NCBI GenBank assembly: GCA_017562135.1
Contig: QEYB01000377.1
Location: 62,001 to 126,000, forward strand
Source of the DNA: Dipylidium caninum
Lineage: Eukaryota > Platyhelminthes > Cestoda > Cyclophyllidea > Dipylidiidae
DNA: 64,000 bases
Direction of reading: 5' to 3'
The position numbers were made by a program, and so were the translations under genes. How positions within the stretch are numbered: the stretch's first letter is position 1; every line of letters begins with the position of its first letter. Under the pieces are notes generated by a model. That model made no database searches. It saw only the letters and a program-made list of their open reading frames with translations, and was not told the origin of the DNA. This document shows, one piece after another, positions 26,701-39,029 of this stretch.

Positions 26701-29700
26701 AATTTCTATGCGCCAGAGAGTGGAAAAGTGATTGCATTAAAAGCGGAAGTCACGAACAACGGGATTTAGCACCCAATCACTATGAAGAGGCCTTGGTCTT
26801 GCGCAATCTGAGTTCCAGTGTCCCACTGTAGAGCACCTGGAAAATGCCCACATGGCGTTTGTCTACTGAAATGTTCCGTGGCTTATTAGTAGTATATCCA
26901 GGGAGATTTTGGAGACGACGATTTTGTCGGAATGCTGCAAGTCCTGGGCTGACTGCCTTGGCCAGCGTGTGACGTGGGGCGCGACGAGGATGGGCCACTT
27001 TGCCCCGGCCAAATGCGTCTGGTGGCCGTCGTTAGAACCCGTGTCAAATGGAAGAAGAAGAGCGGGGTGAAGGGCGCGGAGATTCGGACGACCCCCGCCT
27101 CGATCCACGGTGGGACCAAGCTTTCCGTTCTCCTGCCGCTACAAAGTGTCGTCGACCGGAGAAGCGCTCCCGTGTCCAACGTCCACCCGAAATATCCTCC
27201 TCAGCCGCTCGCCAGTGACTTTGACACAGGCAACGTCCTCCGATCAGACGTGAACCCTCCGGCCCCGCCTGGTCTCTCGGCGCAGTACAGGCAAAGACCC
27301 AGGGCTACTTCGACGTCGAAGACTTCAATTGTCCGACCCTCAAACCGGTTAGAAAGTAGACTGTCCTTCCCATGGCATCCGGGTGGAATTCGAAGTTGTT
27401 GAATCACGTCGCTGCGGAGGGCAAATCCACCGGTTGAACGAGGACACGGCTAGAAGCAAATCGCATTTCGCCTTCGTTGCCGCAACTTTCCCGCTTTACT
27501 CAATGTGCACGTACTCCATCGCGCCGGAGGAGAGAAAAGGAGGTTCCGGTCACGAGCCACTCTCGAGTCTGTTTCATCCTGCGGAGAAGTCCTCGTTTGA
27601 GGGTTGCCTCACGCCGTCCGCAACACTGCAGGCTCGGGAAGAGGCCTCAAACTGAAGCAGAAATCTTCCGTAGGCTTTCAGGTAAACTTCCGTGCACCTT
27701 TCACCACCGTTCGTTAGCTTGTCGACCACCTTCCGCAGACGGTGGCTGTTATGTGTCCTGCCGCACCCCAAATCAGTGATCGGCCCCCTTCTGATGCGCG
27801 ACATCCTCTTCTCCCGTGTCTTCGATGCCACAGCAGACGCCGGGAGAGGAAGCCCGAGGCAAAGCCACTTTTATCGTTGTGCTTATCGAAGGAAGCAAAG
27901 TGGCATCGTCCTGAACAGCCATAAACGGGAGTTAAGATGGCCTGAAAAGGCCAAGCAATTTGTGCCACCGGTGGTGACGTGGAGAGGCGGTTGCTGCCCC
28001 CCTTCGCCAAGAATACAGACAACAGTCGCTTCCGCGGCCCAACGCCCCGCTGAATGAGTGGAAGACGCTGTGCTTGGGTGAAAATTCTCCCCACACCGTC
28101 ACTGGGGTGCCATTCTGGGATGGAAGACCACTTCACTGCGAAGAGACTGCTGCAATGAGGTCGGTGCTGGTAGACAACGCAACAGCGTTGACCAACCGAC
28201 ACTGTTCGGAGTCGACGGCAGCACCGCGGCTGACACCGGAACCGTCGGCGGTCGGGCAGACGCTTCTGCTTACACAAAACTGCCACCTTTCCTCATAAAT
28301 CACATTACAATCGCCTCTTTTTGCCCAGGTCCCTTCCCCGTTGACAAGTTGTCACGAAGGCAACGTGTCGGCGGGTCACAGTGGCCGCTGACGGACGACG
28401 TGTTCCTTCAGGCTCGGGTATTTCGGGGCCTTTGGCCAACAAACAGTGAATGCTGACGGGGAAACTATTCCGTGCCATCATCGCCTCCCCCTCCGAAAGT
28501 TCTTTTCTTTTCTCGAGGAAAACAACGTAGAATTTTTGTATGTCCCAGTAATTTTTATTAAATAATACAAGTGCCAGCGTGGGAAGAATGGAGTCACTGC
28601 TTGTTTGCCGCCTTCCTCAATTGTAAGCTTTTTCCTCTTCATAAAGTCCTGTAGAAAAAAAACAAGCGATCGACGGCGGATGCCAAGTCCGGCGAATACC
28701 GTGGACGCGACAAAATCTCCCAGCCCACTTCGACAACCTTTCGACGAGTCTCGTGAACATCCCCGGCCTCTTTTCTTTGACTGTCGTCTTTGAGTTGTCC
28801 AGTCGAAGACGCTGTTTCTCCGACTGGAGTTTTTCGTTCGGTTTTAAAGGCTCATAATGCATTTAGAAATGGAAAGGTTAGGTTGTCTGGATCCACAATA
28901 TCCCCTTTCTCCTCCATTTTTTCCGCAGTTAACCCGCTTTTCATCCTTATTTGTCAACCAGCTTCAAGAAGGACTCGACTTTGTTTCCAGCAAGCAGAGA
29001 TGCGCATATGACGACTCGATCATTCACATTCTTCTGAGTTACTTCATGTGACGCCCACCTTGAATATTTCCACATCAACCCTGTCTTCCCAATATGGTCC
29101 CAAGTGGTTTGCTGAGCCCAAGTGAGCCTTTCCGCTACCTTCAATGCTGCCCGGAAAAGGACCATGCTCCAAAACGGTCTTAACAACATTGTCGTCGAGC
29201 AAAGATGATCGCCCAGAACGTAACTTACCGGAGGGGGCGAAGTCGTCTTGCCTATTTCTCCCAACCATCTCATGCACGTCCTCGCGGAAACCGCACCTCC
29301 ACCAAGCGCTTTCAACAGATTTTTATCCGATTCTTTAGTATTTCTTCTTCGTTAAAAATCTCGCAGGGAATAGGATGGCGCAAATGAAATGAACATGGCT
29401 CCGCCCTTAAGACCAACGTGTCGAATATGGCTACAGACAGACCTTAAACCTCTTCTCCCCGAGGGTTTTACGCGATTAGAGGCCTTTTTTTCGTGGGTCA
29501 TTTAAGGTTATCCTCGCAGACGGACACTCGACCGTCCGCCGATCTTCATGGAGCGGTTTAACGCTTTCCCCACCCTCTGTGGAGTGAATTTTTCGCCTAA
29601 TGGTTTGTTTTTATTTCCCCGAGGGCCCTCTAACTTAGTTTGGGACACATTGGAGGTTTGCGGCCCAGTTGCCGGGCGGAGGGGGCTTCCGGGCGGCCCC

Positions 29701-32700
29701 TCTACTCCCGCCGCAGACGCCTTCATTCGACCGTGTCGCCGGCCGATCAGGCATGGGTCGGAACGCCGTGGCCGACGGCTGTGGAATGGAAAGGAGATGA
29801 AATTGCGAGCGATTCTAAGTCCGTTGTTCTGGAGGCGACGAGTCTACTGCCACGGAGGAGGAGCTCCTGACGAAGCCCAGCCACCGTCGAAGCTACACGT
29901 GCACCTTCCGGCCTGATTTGTCGCAATGTTAGTTCGGGAACTCGGTTCCCTCTTGTCAGGAGTCGCTTTCAATTGACGAAATTCGTTCCAAAGCGGAAGA
30001 CATTCGAAACGTTGCAGTTCACAACATCGTCCCGTCTTAAAGGACAGCCGTCCAAAGAAACGGGGATGAGTCCACTCACTCTTGGATCTCCGAGTGCCTG
30101 GCGGAGGCTAGTCGCGTTTGTGCGTGCTGAGAATGACAGGAAGCCGAACAGGAAGCCCTTCGTCGTGACCGAGTGGCGGATCTGCTGAAGCCACCGAGGG
30201 AGGCTTGACTCCGCGGACAGGTGTGAAGAAAATACCGTAGAAAAAAGACCGGTTAAATTCCAACCGCATCACCAATGGCGGCGAGAATTTTTGAATTATC
30301 CGCCGGCCAAAAGGCGGGTGTGGCGACGATGGTTGACAGCCATAAGATGCGACTTGGTTCGAAGAGAACCGGCCACTCACCGGCGCGTCTTGAAGCCTAT
30401 CGTCTACTTGTGACACTACAGGAAAAGATCTGCTCAAGAAATGGGCAAGTTGCTCCGCGTGGCATCTCATCACTGGCAGACGAACTGATCGCATTCGTCC
30501 TTGACGCCGAGCGCCTTCTGGTCCGGCAGAGCAGGGCGGAAGGAGCGCCACTGCCAAGGACGAGACTGCCGCCGCCGCACGAGACCTCCACGGCCCGCCA
30601 CGCGAGGCCCAACCGAAGTCGTGGCGCAGCTCAACAGTCAACAGCCACCCTCCCAAAGGCAGGTCGTTTAGCGCCTTCAACGACAGCGCCAAGGAATCAC
30701 AACACCGTCTACTCTAAAGAGGTGGGAGCACTCTGAGTTAGCTTGAAGCCGAAGAGGAATTCCTCGGCTTATGCTGTCATCGCGTCTGAGCACCCGATGG
30801 AAGGCGCGGGTCTGTGTATGGTGGTGCATTCACCCCGCCGAAGTTTTCAGTGGACAAGACGTATGAGCTGAAGGCAATTTGGCGGCTGAGGATCCTGTTC
30901 TGACAGGTATCCTCTTTCCAAGAAGGGGAGAATCACAATCCACAGGTATCGTCGGCTTCAAGCGAATTAATGGGGGCATGGAAGCAATTTCGCTCATTTT
31001 ATTCCTCAAAAAAGTGAGCGGCTGTGAAAAAAGAGTCCCTTCAGGTGTCAGGCGTGTCCATTGATAACAGGGAAATCCCCGGGTAGCTGTCACTTTCGTC
31101 TTTCACTTTCGTTTTCACCTTCGATCCTTCACACTCCTCCTAACTTTACCTTTGGTGTTAATGATGTCTTCTTGGCGGATCCGGGGGGCGTCTGGCACCT
31201 GGAAGGCGCCCTAATTCACCGCATACTGTGTCCATCATTCTTGAAATCACCTCCAGTCATTCCAAGGTGTTTTGGTGGGCTTGACGCAGGATTTGTGTGA
31301 AGTGGCCTTGCCAGGGGGCATTTCGGGAGTCCTTCCACCAATGCTTGGTCCCCAGCGTTTATTTTACCGCCCAATTCTCCGCCGAGTCGTTGTGCCCGGG
31401 TCGAGGGATGTTGCCGACCTCCCATGCGCCCGCCATGTCATTCAATCACGGAGCCTCGAGCCCCATGAACAGGCCTATTTCGAGTCAGACTACTGGCCAA
31501 TCAGCAGAAGTGGGAAATCGTTAGTCATTTTGCCGCTTTGTTGGGATAAATCATGGTCTTCCTCCACGGCGGAGGGGGAGGGGGGCGGTGGAGACGGGAG
31601 ATTTATTAACTTTGACCGCGAGTATTATCCTCCAACACCATTCAGGCGAAGCTGAGCAAGAAAAAAACATCATACCTACATGTCATGTGGACAAAATGAT
31701 CAGTCGCGTGTGAGAGGACGACCAGATCTTGCATTCACGTCGCTTTTTAGCTTCTTCATCAACAACTCTAATTCACTTTGACCGCCGCGGGGGGAAGTCA
31801 GGGATTAAATGATTTTATGGGATGTCTGTGGTACTCTGGCCCTTTGATTGGTGGAATAAACCTCCTTGTTTATTAGTTGACAAGTTGGACATTTTGATGT
31901 GAAAAATTTTGTGAAATTACCTTCGTGGCTAAGAAAAGAATCAGAGAATAACCCTCGTGTGCTACTTAAAAGACTTTTAAGTAGACCGCCTTGGTTTGCA
32001 AGCAAACGATTGGGTCTTGCCTTCACCATCCCCCTCTCGTCTCCCCTTTCCTCTACTCCGCCCTTACTAGGCTTCATTAAATTCCCTCTAAGATGGCAGT
32101 AATTTTTTGGCCAACTTCCTAATCGCCAGAGAACGCAAAGGTAGTTTCCGCCTCGGTTGAGGGCTACTTAAAATTAACAATTACACGCAAAGTGAACTGC
32201 ATCAAAAGGGGGTGCACCAAGTGCACACCTCATATGAGGTAAAACTGCTTTTGACAAGTGATACCTCCCATTGCCTCCACCCGTGACATTTCAGACTGCG
32301 AAGAAGGGCACCTCCCGAAAGCCGGTCGGTGAGGCCGAAGGGAACACCGCCTTTTTCGGGACGGTGGAAGGCGATTTCACGGCCTGGTGGAGGACTAAAA
32401 TAGAATCCGAGGATTATTAGCTATAACCTCAGAATGCCCATCCCTCAACACCACCGCATCAGCCGTGAGACGCAAGGAATAATTTAATAGTTCAACTAAA
32501 AGTGATATACTGGAGGAACAGTGCATCCACGTGCAGGGATCCCTCACCGCTGTTTTCCTCGGGATTTGCCACTCTCTCTCGCCTTCCCCACCACTTCCCC
32601 TCCTCCCCCTCCCCCTCCTCCGCCTCGCTAATTGCGTTGTTATCATAGTTCCACATCGGCAAGGAATTTCACTCTCTGGTGAGAGTAGATCCCATTAGGA

Positions 32701-35700
32701 CTGCCATTTGCGTTAGAGGTAGTCGGGGCGTTCGACACTCTTATTCGCCCCTCCTCTGCCTCCCCGGCCGCGGCGCCCCAATGTGTCTCCCACGCAGCAA
32801 ATACAGCGTCTCCTGCCTTGACCACAGTTGTTTCTCCACACCTCTTTCTTTGTCTTCAGTTAATTGAGGCGTTTAAAGAGAAAAAGGTCAACCTTTTGTT
32901 CCATACTAGTTTTGTTACGCTTTTCACATAGGAGAAGTACCAATTTGCATTGGTTCAGCTTCTACACGTCAGTTGACGAACGCCAGACGTTAGGTGGAGA
33001 CAGTTCGCCTCGGAAAAGAGAGGTGACACCTACGCCGCTGACGTCGCATTCGCTCTTGGCCCTCCTCTCGGGCGTCGGAGGCGCCGAAGGCAGGACGGGA
33101 GGCGCAGCGTCCCGACGGTGGCCGCGGCACACCAGTGGCGCGGGAGGTCGTCCGTCTCAGGCGACAGGCCACCCGTCCGGCGTCCCCGCGCTGGACAAGC
33201 GGCTTCGCGAGGGGCACGGCGAGAGGACTGTGGCGTAGCCTTGTTGGTGCCCTTTAAAAAAGGCATGGAGGGAAAAGGCAGGTCGTAAAACCATCTGTCC
33301 AGACGAGACACGCATTACACAATCGCGCACGCACCACCAAGTGCGGTGGACATGTTTCCCAATTTCGCAGAGGTTAGCTGCCGCCGTCTCCTGCCCCTCG
33401 CCCCTCGCCCCTCTCCCCCTCGTCTTCTGCGCACCACCGCACTGCCACGAGGCTAATCTGCAATCTCGGGCACGCACAATCACAAAGAGCTGATAAGTGA
33501 ATGCCGCAGTGGGCGTCTACAGCTCCCACGTGATTGTGTCCCATGTCGACTGTGCGATTAGGCCCCGACGGGCATTAACATATCCCATGTATTTGCGGGG
33601 AGTGAGCATTTGCACACGATGGCCCCCGGGTGGCCTGTGCTCCGCGGAGCAGGACGGGACGGGACGGATTGTCTTGTCTTTCGCCCGACTCTTTGCCTCC
33701 TCGAGCAGTGGGCGGAGAAGCTCCCGGTGAAATCCCTTCGTGTGGATGGGTCTTTCAAGGCGGCTTGACGCACCGGCGGAGGACGTCGTGGGCAGGGGCG
33801 CTTGATGACTCGACTTATGGTCCGGGAAGAGGTCGTTCATTTGGTGAGTGAACCAGAGGAGGAGCGACAACACGCTTTGCTCAGAGGTTGTGTTTAACTG
33901 GAGGTTAATGCTGCCGCGGCGCCCATTGCGGGCAGACGTCTTCCATCTTCTTTGGATGAAGGCAAACAGGTTCCCCACCAGTCTCACTAAAATAGGACAA
34001 AATAATTTTTCCCCACAGAAAAAACGAGTCTGTCTTTGTGCTGAGTTATCGTTGAATGCTTGGAATCGTCTCTGGAGATTTCGGTGTTTCCAGGCCACCC
34101 ACAATCCGTGCGGCCTGCAGAAAAGCCATTAGGGCAGGCGACATGGGGCAATTAACTCCCCTCTACTATAACGAAAATCTCCTCCCTGGAAATGGGAAAA
34201 AAAGACGCCACACAATAAAAAGAAACTATTGGCTCCTTCGAAAGGACCTCCTCGCGGGGGCCTTTGGGACCGCCGTGCAGCACTGCACTACGACAGCCCA
34301 CCGCTTTAATTTTGGCGTTTGCTTCGGCCACTCAGTCTGACAGTGCGCATTTTCCGTGCGGGCTTCGTCCACGTCCAGCAGGTCCACAGCGGCAACGCTG
34401 AACGCTGTGGACGTGAGCTAATGACAAGGTGATCCACGCGTGGAGGAGAGATTTCGTGTTGCCGCCAACCTTCTCGAAGAAGCTTCCTCCGGTGCATTCG
34501 CCTGAAGACTGTCCAGTGCCTCGTGTTAGAGGACAACGGGCTCCTTTCTCCGCACGCCTCGACTAGTCGTGCCTCAAAGGAGTCTGGAGAACGACAGACG
34601 CGCAGGAGTGGCAGCACGTCGCTCCTCGTAGCTACGGAGGAGTTTGTGGAGGGGAACGACGCCTCCACCATGCGAGCGCCTGCCTTTCCTCCGCCTTGTC
34701 GGACGTTCACTTTGCTACATCCCACGAATAAAAACACTTCCGCCGAACTTAATTCTTGTCGTTTAGTCCGTCTCAGCTGAAAAGCGCGGTGTGAAAACTA
34801 TGGAATGGGTTTTTGTGATCGGCCCGTGTCCAACTGCGGCTGGGAGAGACATTTGTAAAGGTCTTCTTATTACTCTCTCCGTAAATGCAAACTATTGTTG
34901 AGAGAAAAAATACGGAAACCTAAATGGTATTGCAAAAGGATTTGAGCAGAGTTACTTGAAAATTTATTTTTTTTCCAAAAAGCGCATAAAACCTGCCCAA
35001 ATGCCGCAGGTGCCAGTGGAAGTTACTTCGACTGAATATCATAAATTATGCCAAAATAGCGCATTTTAGTTTCTTTTAAACGCCTCTTCCATAGTTTCCT
35101 CTCTAATTCTACGCCGTTGTTTCATGTGGGATGGTAAATGTGGCCAAAGTGGACTGCAACCAGTCGGTTTGCCTTCGTCTGTCGGCTCTACCCTCCGCGC
35201 ATAGCTGCGCCACAGTTCTCCCGGCCATTTCCACTTCGTTCGGCTAAATTAGGATGGGACATGGCTTTTATTTTAAAGACTGTGGACTGACGTAGGCCTA
35301 GTTAGAGAAGTTCTTTGCCTTTCGGGGTGAAACTGAGGCGGTGTGGATCCTACGGTCTCGAGCATTCACGCCGGAGAGGGACGGGGAAAGAGCAGTTGGG
35401 TGTGACGAAGTGGAGCGCCTGCGTTGAGGCGTTCAACCTGCGTTGGTAGCGACTGGACGGACCAGTCTGCGCCGAGGCAGAGACGGAATTCTTTGCTGGA
35501 AACCGGGGTTCCCGAGGAGTCCGAAGGACTGTGGAAGCTCTGCCAACATCAGCCGATGATGACATGTTGGCTTCGCCTAGCAGTGACGGCCACTTTGTCA
35601 CATCCCGCGAACCACGAAAAAGGACGAGCCGCCGTAACGCTGTGGACGATGAAACTGAAACAAAAGCCGACATTTTTGCTCGGCGCCTGCGGGACCCAGA

Positions 35701-38700
35701 GGCGCCACCGCGAGGCTCACCTTCCCCTGAGGAGGCGTTGAGGTCTCGATGCAAGCGCCATTGAAGTGGGTAGACGTGAGAAAACGCCTCTCACGTGTGC
35801 GGGCTGTCGAATCCCCTCGACGACGTCTGGAAGACACTAGTGTTTGCGCGGCTCCCAGCAACGCCTCCTCCACTCTCCTCCTCGGTCGTCTGACACTTGC
35901 ATCGCCCCGCTGAGCGACGATGTTGCGTGCATCCAAACTTACGACCTCATCAGTTCATCCGCACCCTTTTTATCTGAATGCCGCACAGGTGAGGCGTCAT
36001 TTCCAGCGGATTACAAAAAAATTTGCCAGTGTTAAAGCACACACACACCCGCACAATAACACTCAATTCATGCCGCAAACGACGCCGGGCTATCTGATGC
36101 ACGATGCGATCGCAGAGTGATTATTTCCCCTGGCAGGTGGTCGTTTATGCCTGTGTTCGAATGCCTCGTCACGAAGTCGAGGAGGCTCGATGCAGCGGGT
36201 TGCTCCACATTCTCGGCCATAAAGGCAAAAACAGCCATGTTTGCTTGTCAACGTCAGTTGTGTTTTGCAAATAAACCGAGCAGGTACATCTTTTGAAAAT
36301 TGTCAGCGCCCGTAAGGGGTGCCCTTCCTCCTCTCCGCTGTTAGTCGCATTAGCCTCCTCCCCTCGAGGCCTCAACCGCGTCCAGACAAGGCGGTCGTTT
36401 GGGACAGGCGAAGTCGGTGCGGTGGAGGCTCGCAGACGGGCGGAGCCCGACGGCGGCAGCTCTGTCTCATCGGCAGGTCAGCGAGTTCTCCAAAGGAGAG
36501 AGGAAGTCGCTTGAACTCTTCCCCTATGGCGTCAGAAGACCGCCGAGGAGATCCGAGTGTGGGAGATTGTCTCGGCTTCCGTGGCCAAATGGTGGACGGC
36601 GAGGAGCAGAGAGAAGAATGACCGGACTCAGGAGAAGACGACTCGCAGCGAGTCTGACTGGGAGACGACGGAAGAACAGACGTGAGAAAAGGCAAATAGG
36701 TGGAAGTTCTTCACCTTCCTCCTCGCCCAATTAAAGAGGCAACCCTCCAAGCCTGAAGAGCTGCGACACCATGTCTTCTCGCTTGCAGTAACACGGCGCT
36801 TGACGACACCCTCCAGGAGAGACAGCACCTCCTTCCGCACTTGTGTTCTTCCAGGTTAGGCGCAGGGGAGTGGAGAAAGTGCTTTACAGGCATGGCAGGA
36901 GAAATCGCTAGTTCGTTTGCTTCCAACGCACTCGCACCGCATCATTCGCTCCCAATGCGTCCACTGGGGTAGCGTTGCGAGTCTCTGAACTCCTCCGCCT
37001 CGTAGTCTACAAACATGCCCTGGGAAATTTGGCTCACAATGCAAAACGTCACAATCTCAATTACAAAAGGTGGTCTCCTCTTCCCCCGTCAGATGGCATT
37101 CAAATGCCTCTTTCCCGCCTCCTGCGAGTGGTTGAAGGAGGAGGATGGACTCGGCTTTTCCCATCAGAGTAAGTCGACCGATTTCATTCGTCGTGTTAGT
37201 GTGATGACATAAGAAAATTAATGCCAGGTCTCTTTTTTTAGACATTCGGTTTGCATGATGGATGTCCTCGATTCTCGCGCATTCCATTAACCTGCCGCCA
37301 TTTGAGGTGGCTTTCATTACGGGGCGAAGGCATTGTTTCAGCGGTAACAAAAGAATGGGGTGAGCAAGGAGGAGGAGGAAGTAGAAGAAATTGGGTTTTT
37401 CTTCCCCTCCCTGCGCCTTAATTAACATCTCTGGTGGCTGATCAATCAGGTGGAGTAAACACATTATTTGGTGGCTTCTCCGTTGACTGTGAAAAGGAGC
37501 GAAATGTCGCTGACAGCGGCAATTCTCCACTCCCCCCTGGCACACGTCCCGATGTCTTTTATTTCTCCCCCAAACACACGTTTCCAGACAGGGGGAAGCG
37601 GATGCGACTGGTAACTGTGGCCAATTTTAGGTGAGAACAAAGCCGATTTTGTTATCAACACTTTTATTTCCCACCCATTAAGTGAAAACGGCTCTGAGGA
37701 GCCTCTGTACAAGGTCGGTGGGGTAAACAGCGTCGCAATCAGCCTGTGGTGACTTTTCTCGGGGTAACGGGAGACCAACGCGCCGTGGTACATTCGCCGG
37801 ATTAAGGCTGCCCTCGCCCATTCGCCTGTCTGTTACTTTCTGTCAAAACGCCTCGGGACACTCAGACATGCAACTTTTCCGCCCCTAACTACAGCCTGCG
37901 TTGGTGCGGCGCGGGATTATTGCGATGAACACAGCCTTCCCCAGCCCTCTCAGCCCCTTTGCCAGCCCACTCAGACGGCGAGGGGGGCGGGAGAGGAGGG
38001 GGGCGGCGCCCCGACGGTCCCACGTCGTAACCGCTGGCTCAAGCGAAAGACGACAAGAGCGGTTGATTCCAAGGGGTTGATAAACCAGCCGCCAATTCAC
38101 CTCGGTCGCCAGACAAATAGGCTTGGAGCTCTGATACGCCTATCTAACAGCAAATTCCGGTCATGTGGTTGCGAGTAGCCTGCCCCATTCACGAGATAAA
38201 ATTGGTTGTCGCGACAACAAATAAAGCATTGTTTACTCTGCCAGAAAGGGATGTTGTTCAAACAAATCTCAGTGGAAACATAAGGTTACAGACTAAATTG
38301 TCCAAAGATGACTGCTCTGACGCAGATTAATGGGACGGGAAGGTCGGCGGACCAGTTGTGCGACCCCGCCCACACCCGAAACACTGTCTTCTGCAAATGA
38401 GACATCCGCGTAGCCGAGGATCGCCGGCCTGGGCGTTTGGCAGTTGCCAACGCTCCTTCGCCTTCAACCCATTGGCAGCGTGTGGCTCTGTGCAGTCACA
38501 TGGCGTCTTGTGTAATGACGTGTTGAGGAGAAGCATTTCGAGTCAAAATGCACCAAATGCGGCAAGTGTTGAATCTTCACCAGCCCTCTGCTACAAGTGT
38601 CATCGTTAAAATGTTTAGGAGAAGCAAGAAAATGCCAATCTTGCCACGTGAGGGTAATCAGTCAGTGTAAATGTCACTACGCTCCATTTGCTCGCCTTGA

Positions 38701-38895
38701 TAACCGAAAACTTCGTGGCAAATGAAATTTGAAAATCAAGTAGCTACTTGGGGAATATTTGACCTCGAACTAAGCATCCCTCTAGTTGATTTAGTGGTCT
38801 GAAATTTGGTTAGTAAAATTGCAGGACGCCCTGAAAAATGGAAATAACGATGACTAGTGCACGCTTGTATGCAAACCTCCAGCCCAGCGACCCGA

Positions 38896-38930
38896 CCAAT
38901 CAGAAGGCAGCCTCCCACGGCCCAGCCAAT
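38896..38930 (+). promoter_or_regulatory. Paired CCAAT boxes upstream of the GPCR gene
   Basis: Two plus-strand CCAAT boxes at 38896-38900 and 38926-38930 lie 30 bp apart, start to start. Both are in a CCAATCAGA context that matches the known NF-Y binding consensus. They lie about 100-135 bp upstream of the GPCR start codon. An octamer-like ATGCAAAC lies just upstream, near 38869. No clear TATA box is seen. The assignment as the proximal promoter is inference from position and motif. Confidence 0.6.
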
Positions 38931-39029
38931 CAGAGACGCCCTGCTTTTTTGAAGGCCACCTCGAAGACGCAGCATATTTGTCTTCACTAAATATCACTCA
39001 AGGCGGGAGAACCACACCTGGCGTTTGCC

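Larger units (their letters stand above)
12601..38880. other. GC-rich, CpG-rich gene-poor block
   Basis: From about 12.6 kb the base composition shifts to clearly higher GC, with frequent CGTC/GACG words and polypyrimidine or polypurine tracts. Long ORFs occur in several frames at once, often overlapping on opposite strands, as expected where TAA and TAG are rare. None gave a recognisable family, a good start context with splice sites, or a conserved motif. It may hold regulatory DNA or non-coding transcripts, but I can support no gene. Confidence 0.45.

Noticed and set aside
30275..30736. 153-codon plus-strand ORF with an alanine- and arginine-rich product
   Set aside because: It overlaps a 194-codon minus-strand ORF. 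There is no known motif and the composition is typical of the GC-rich block.
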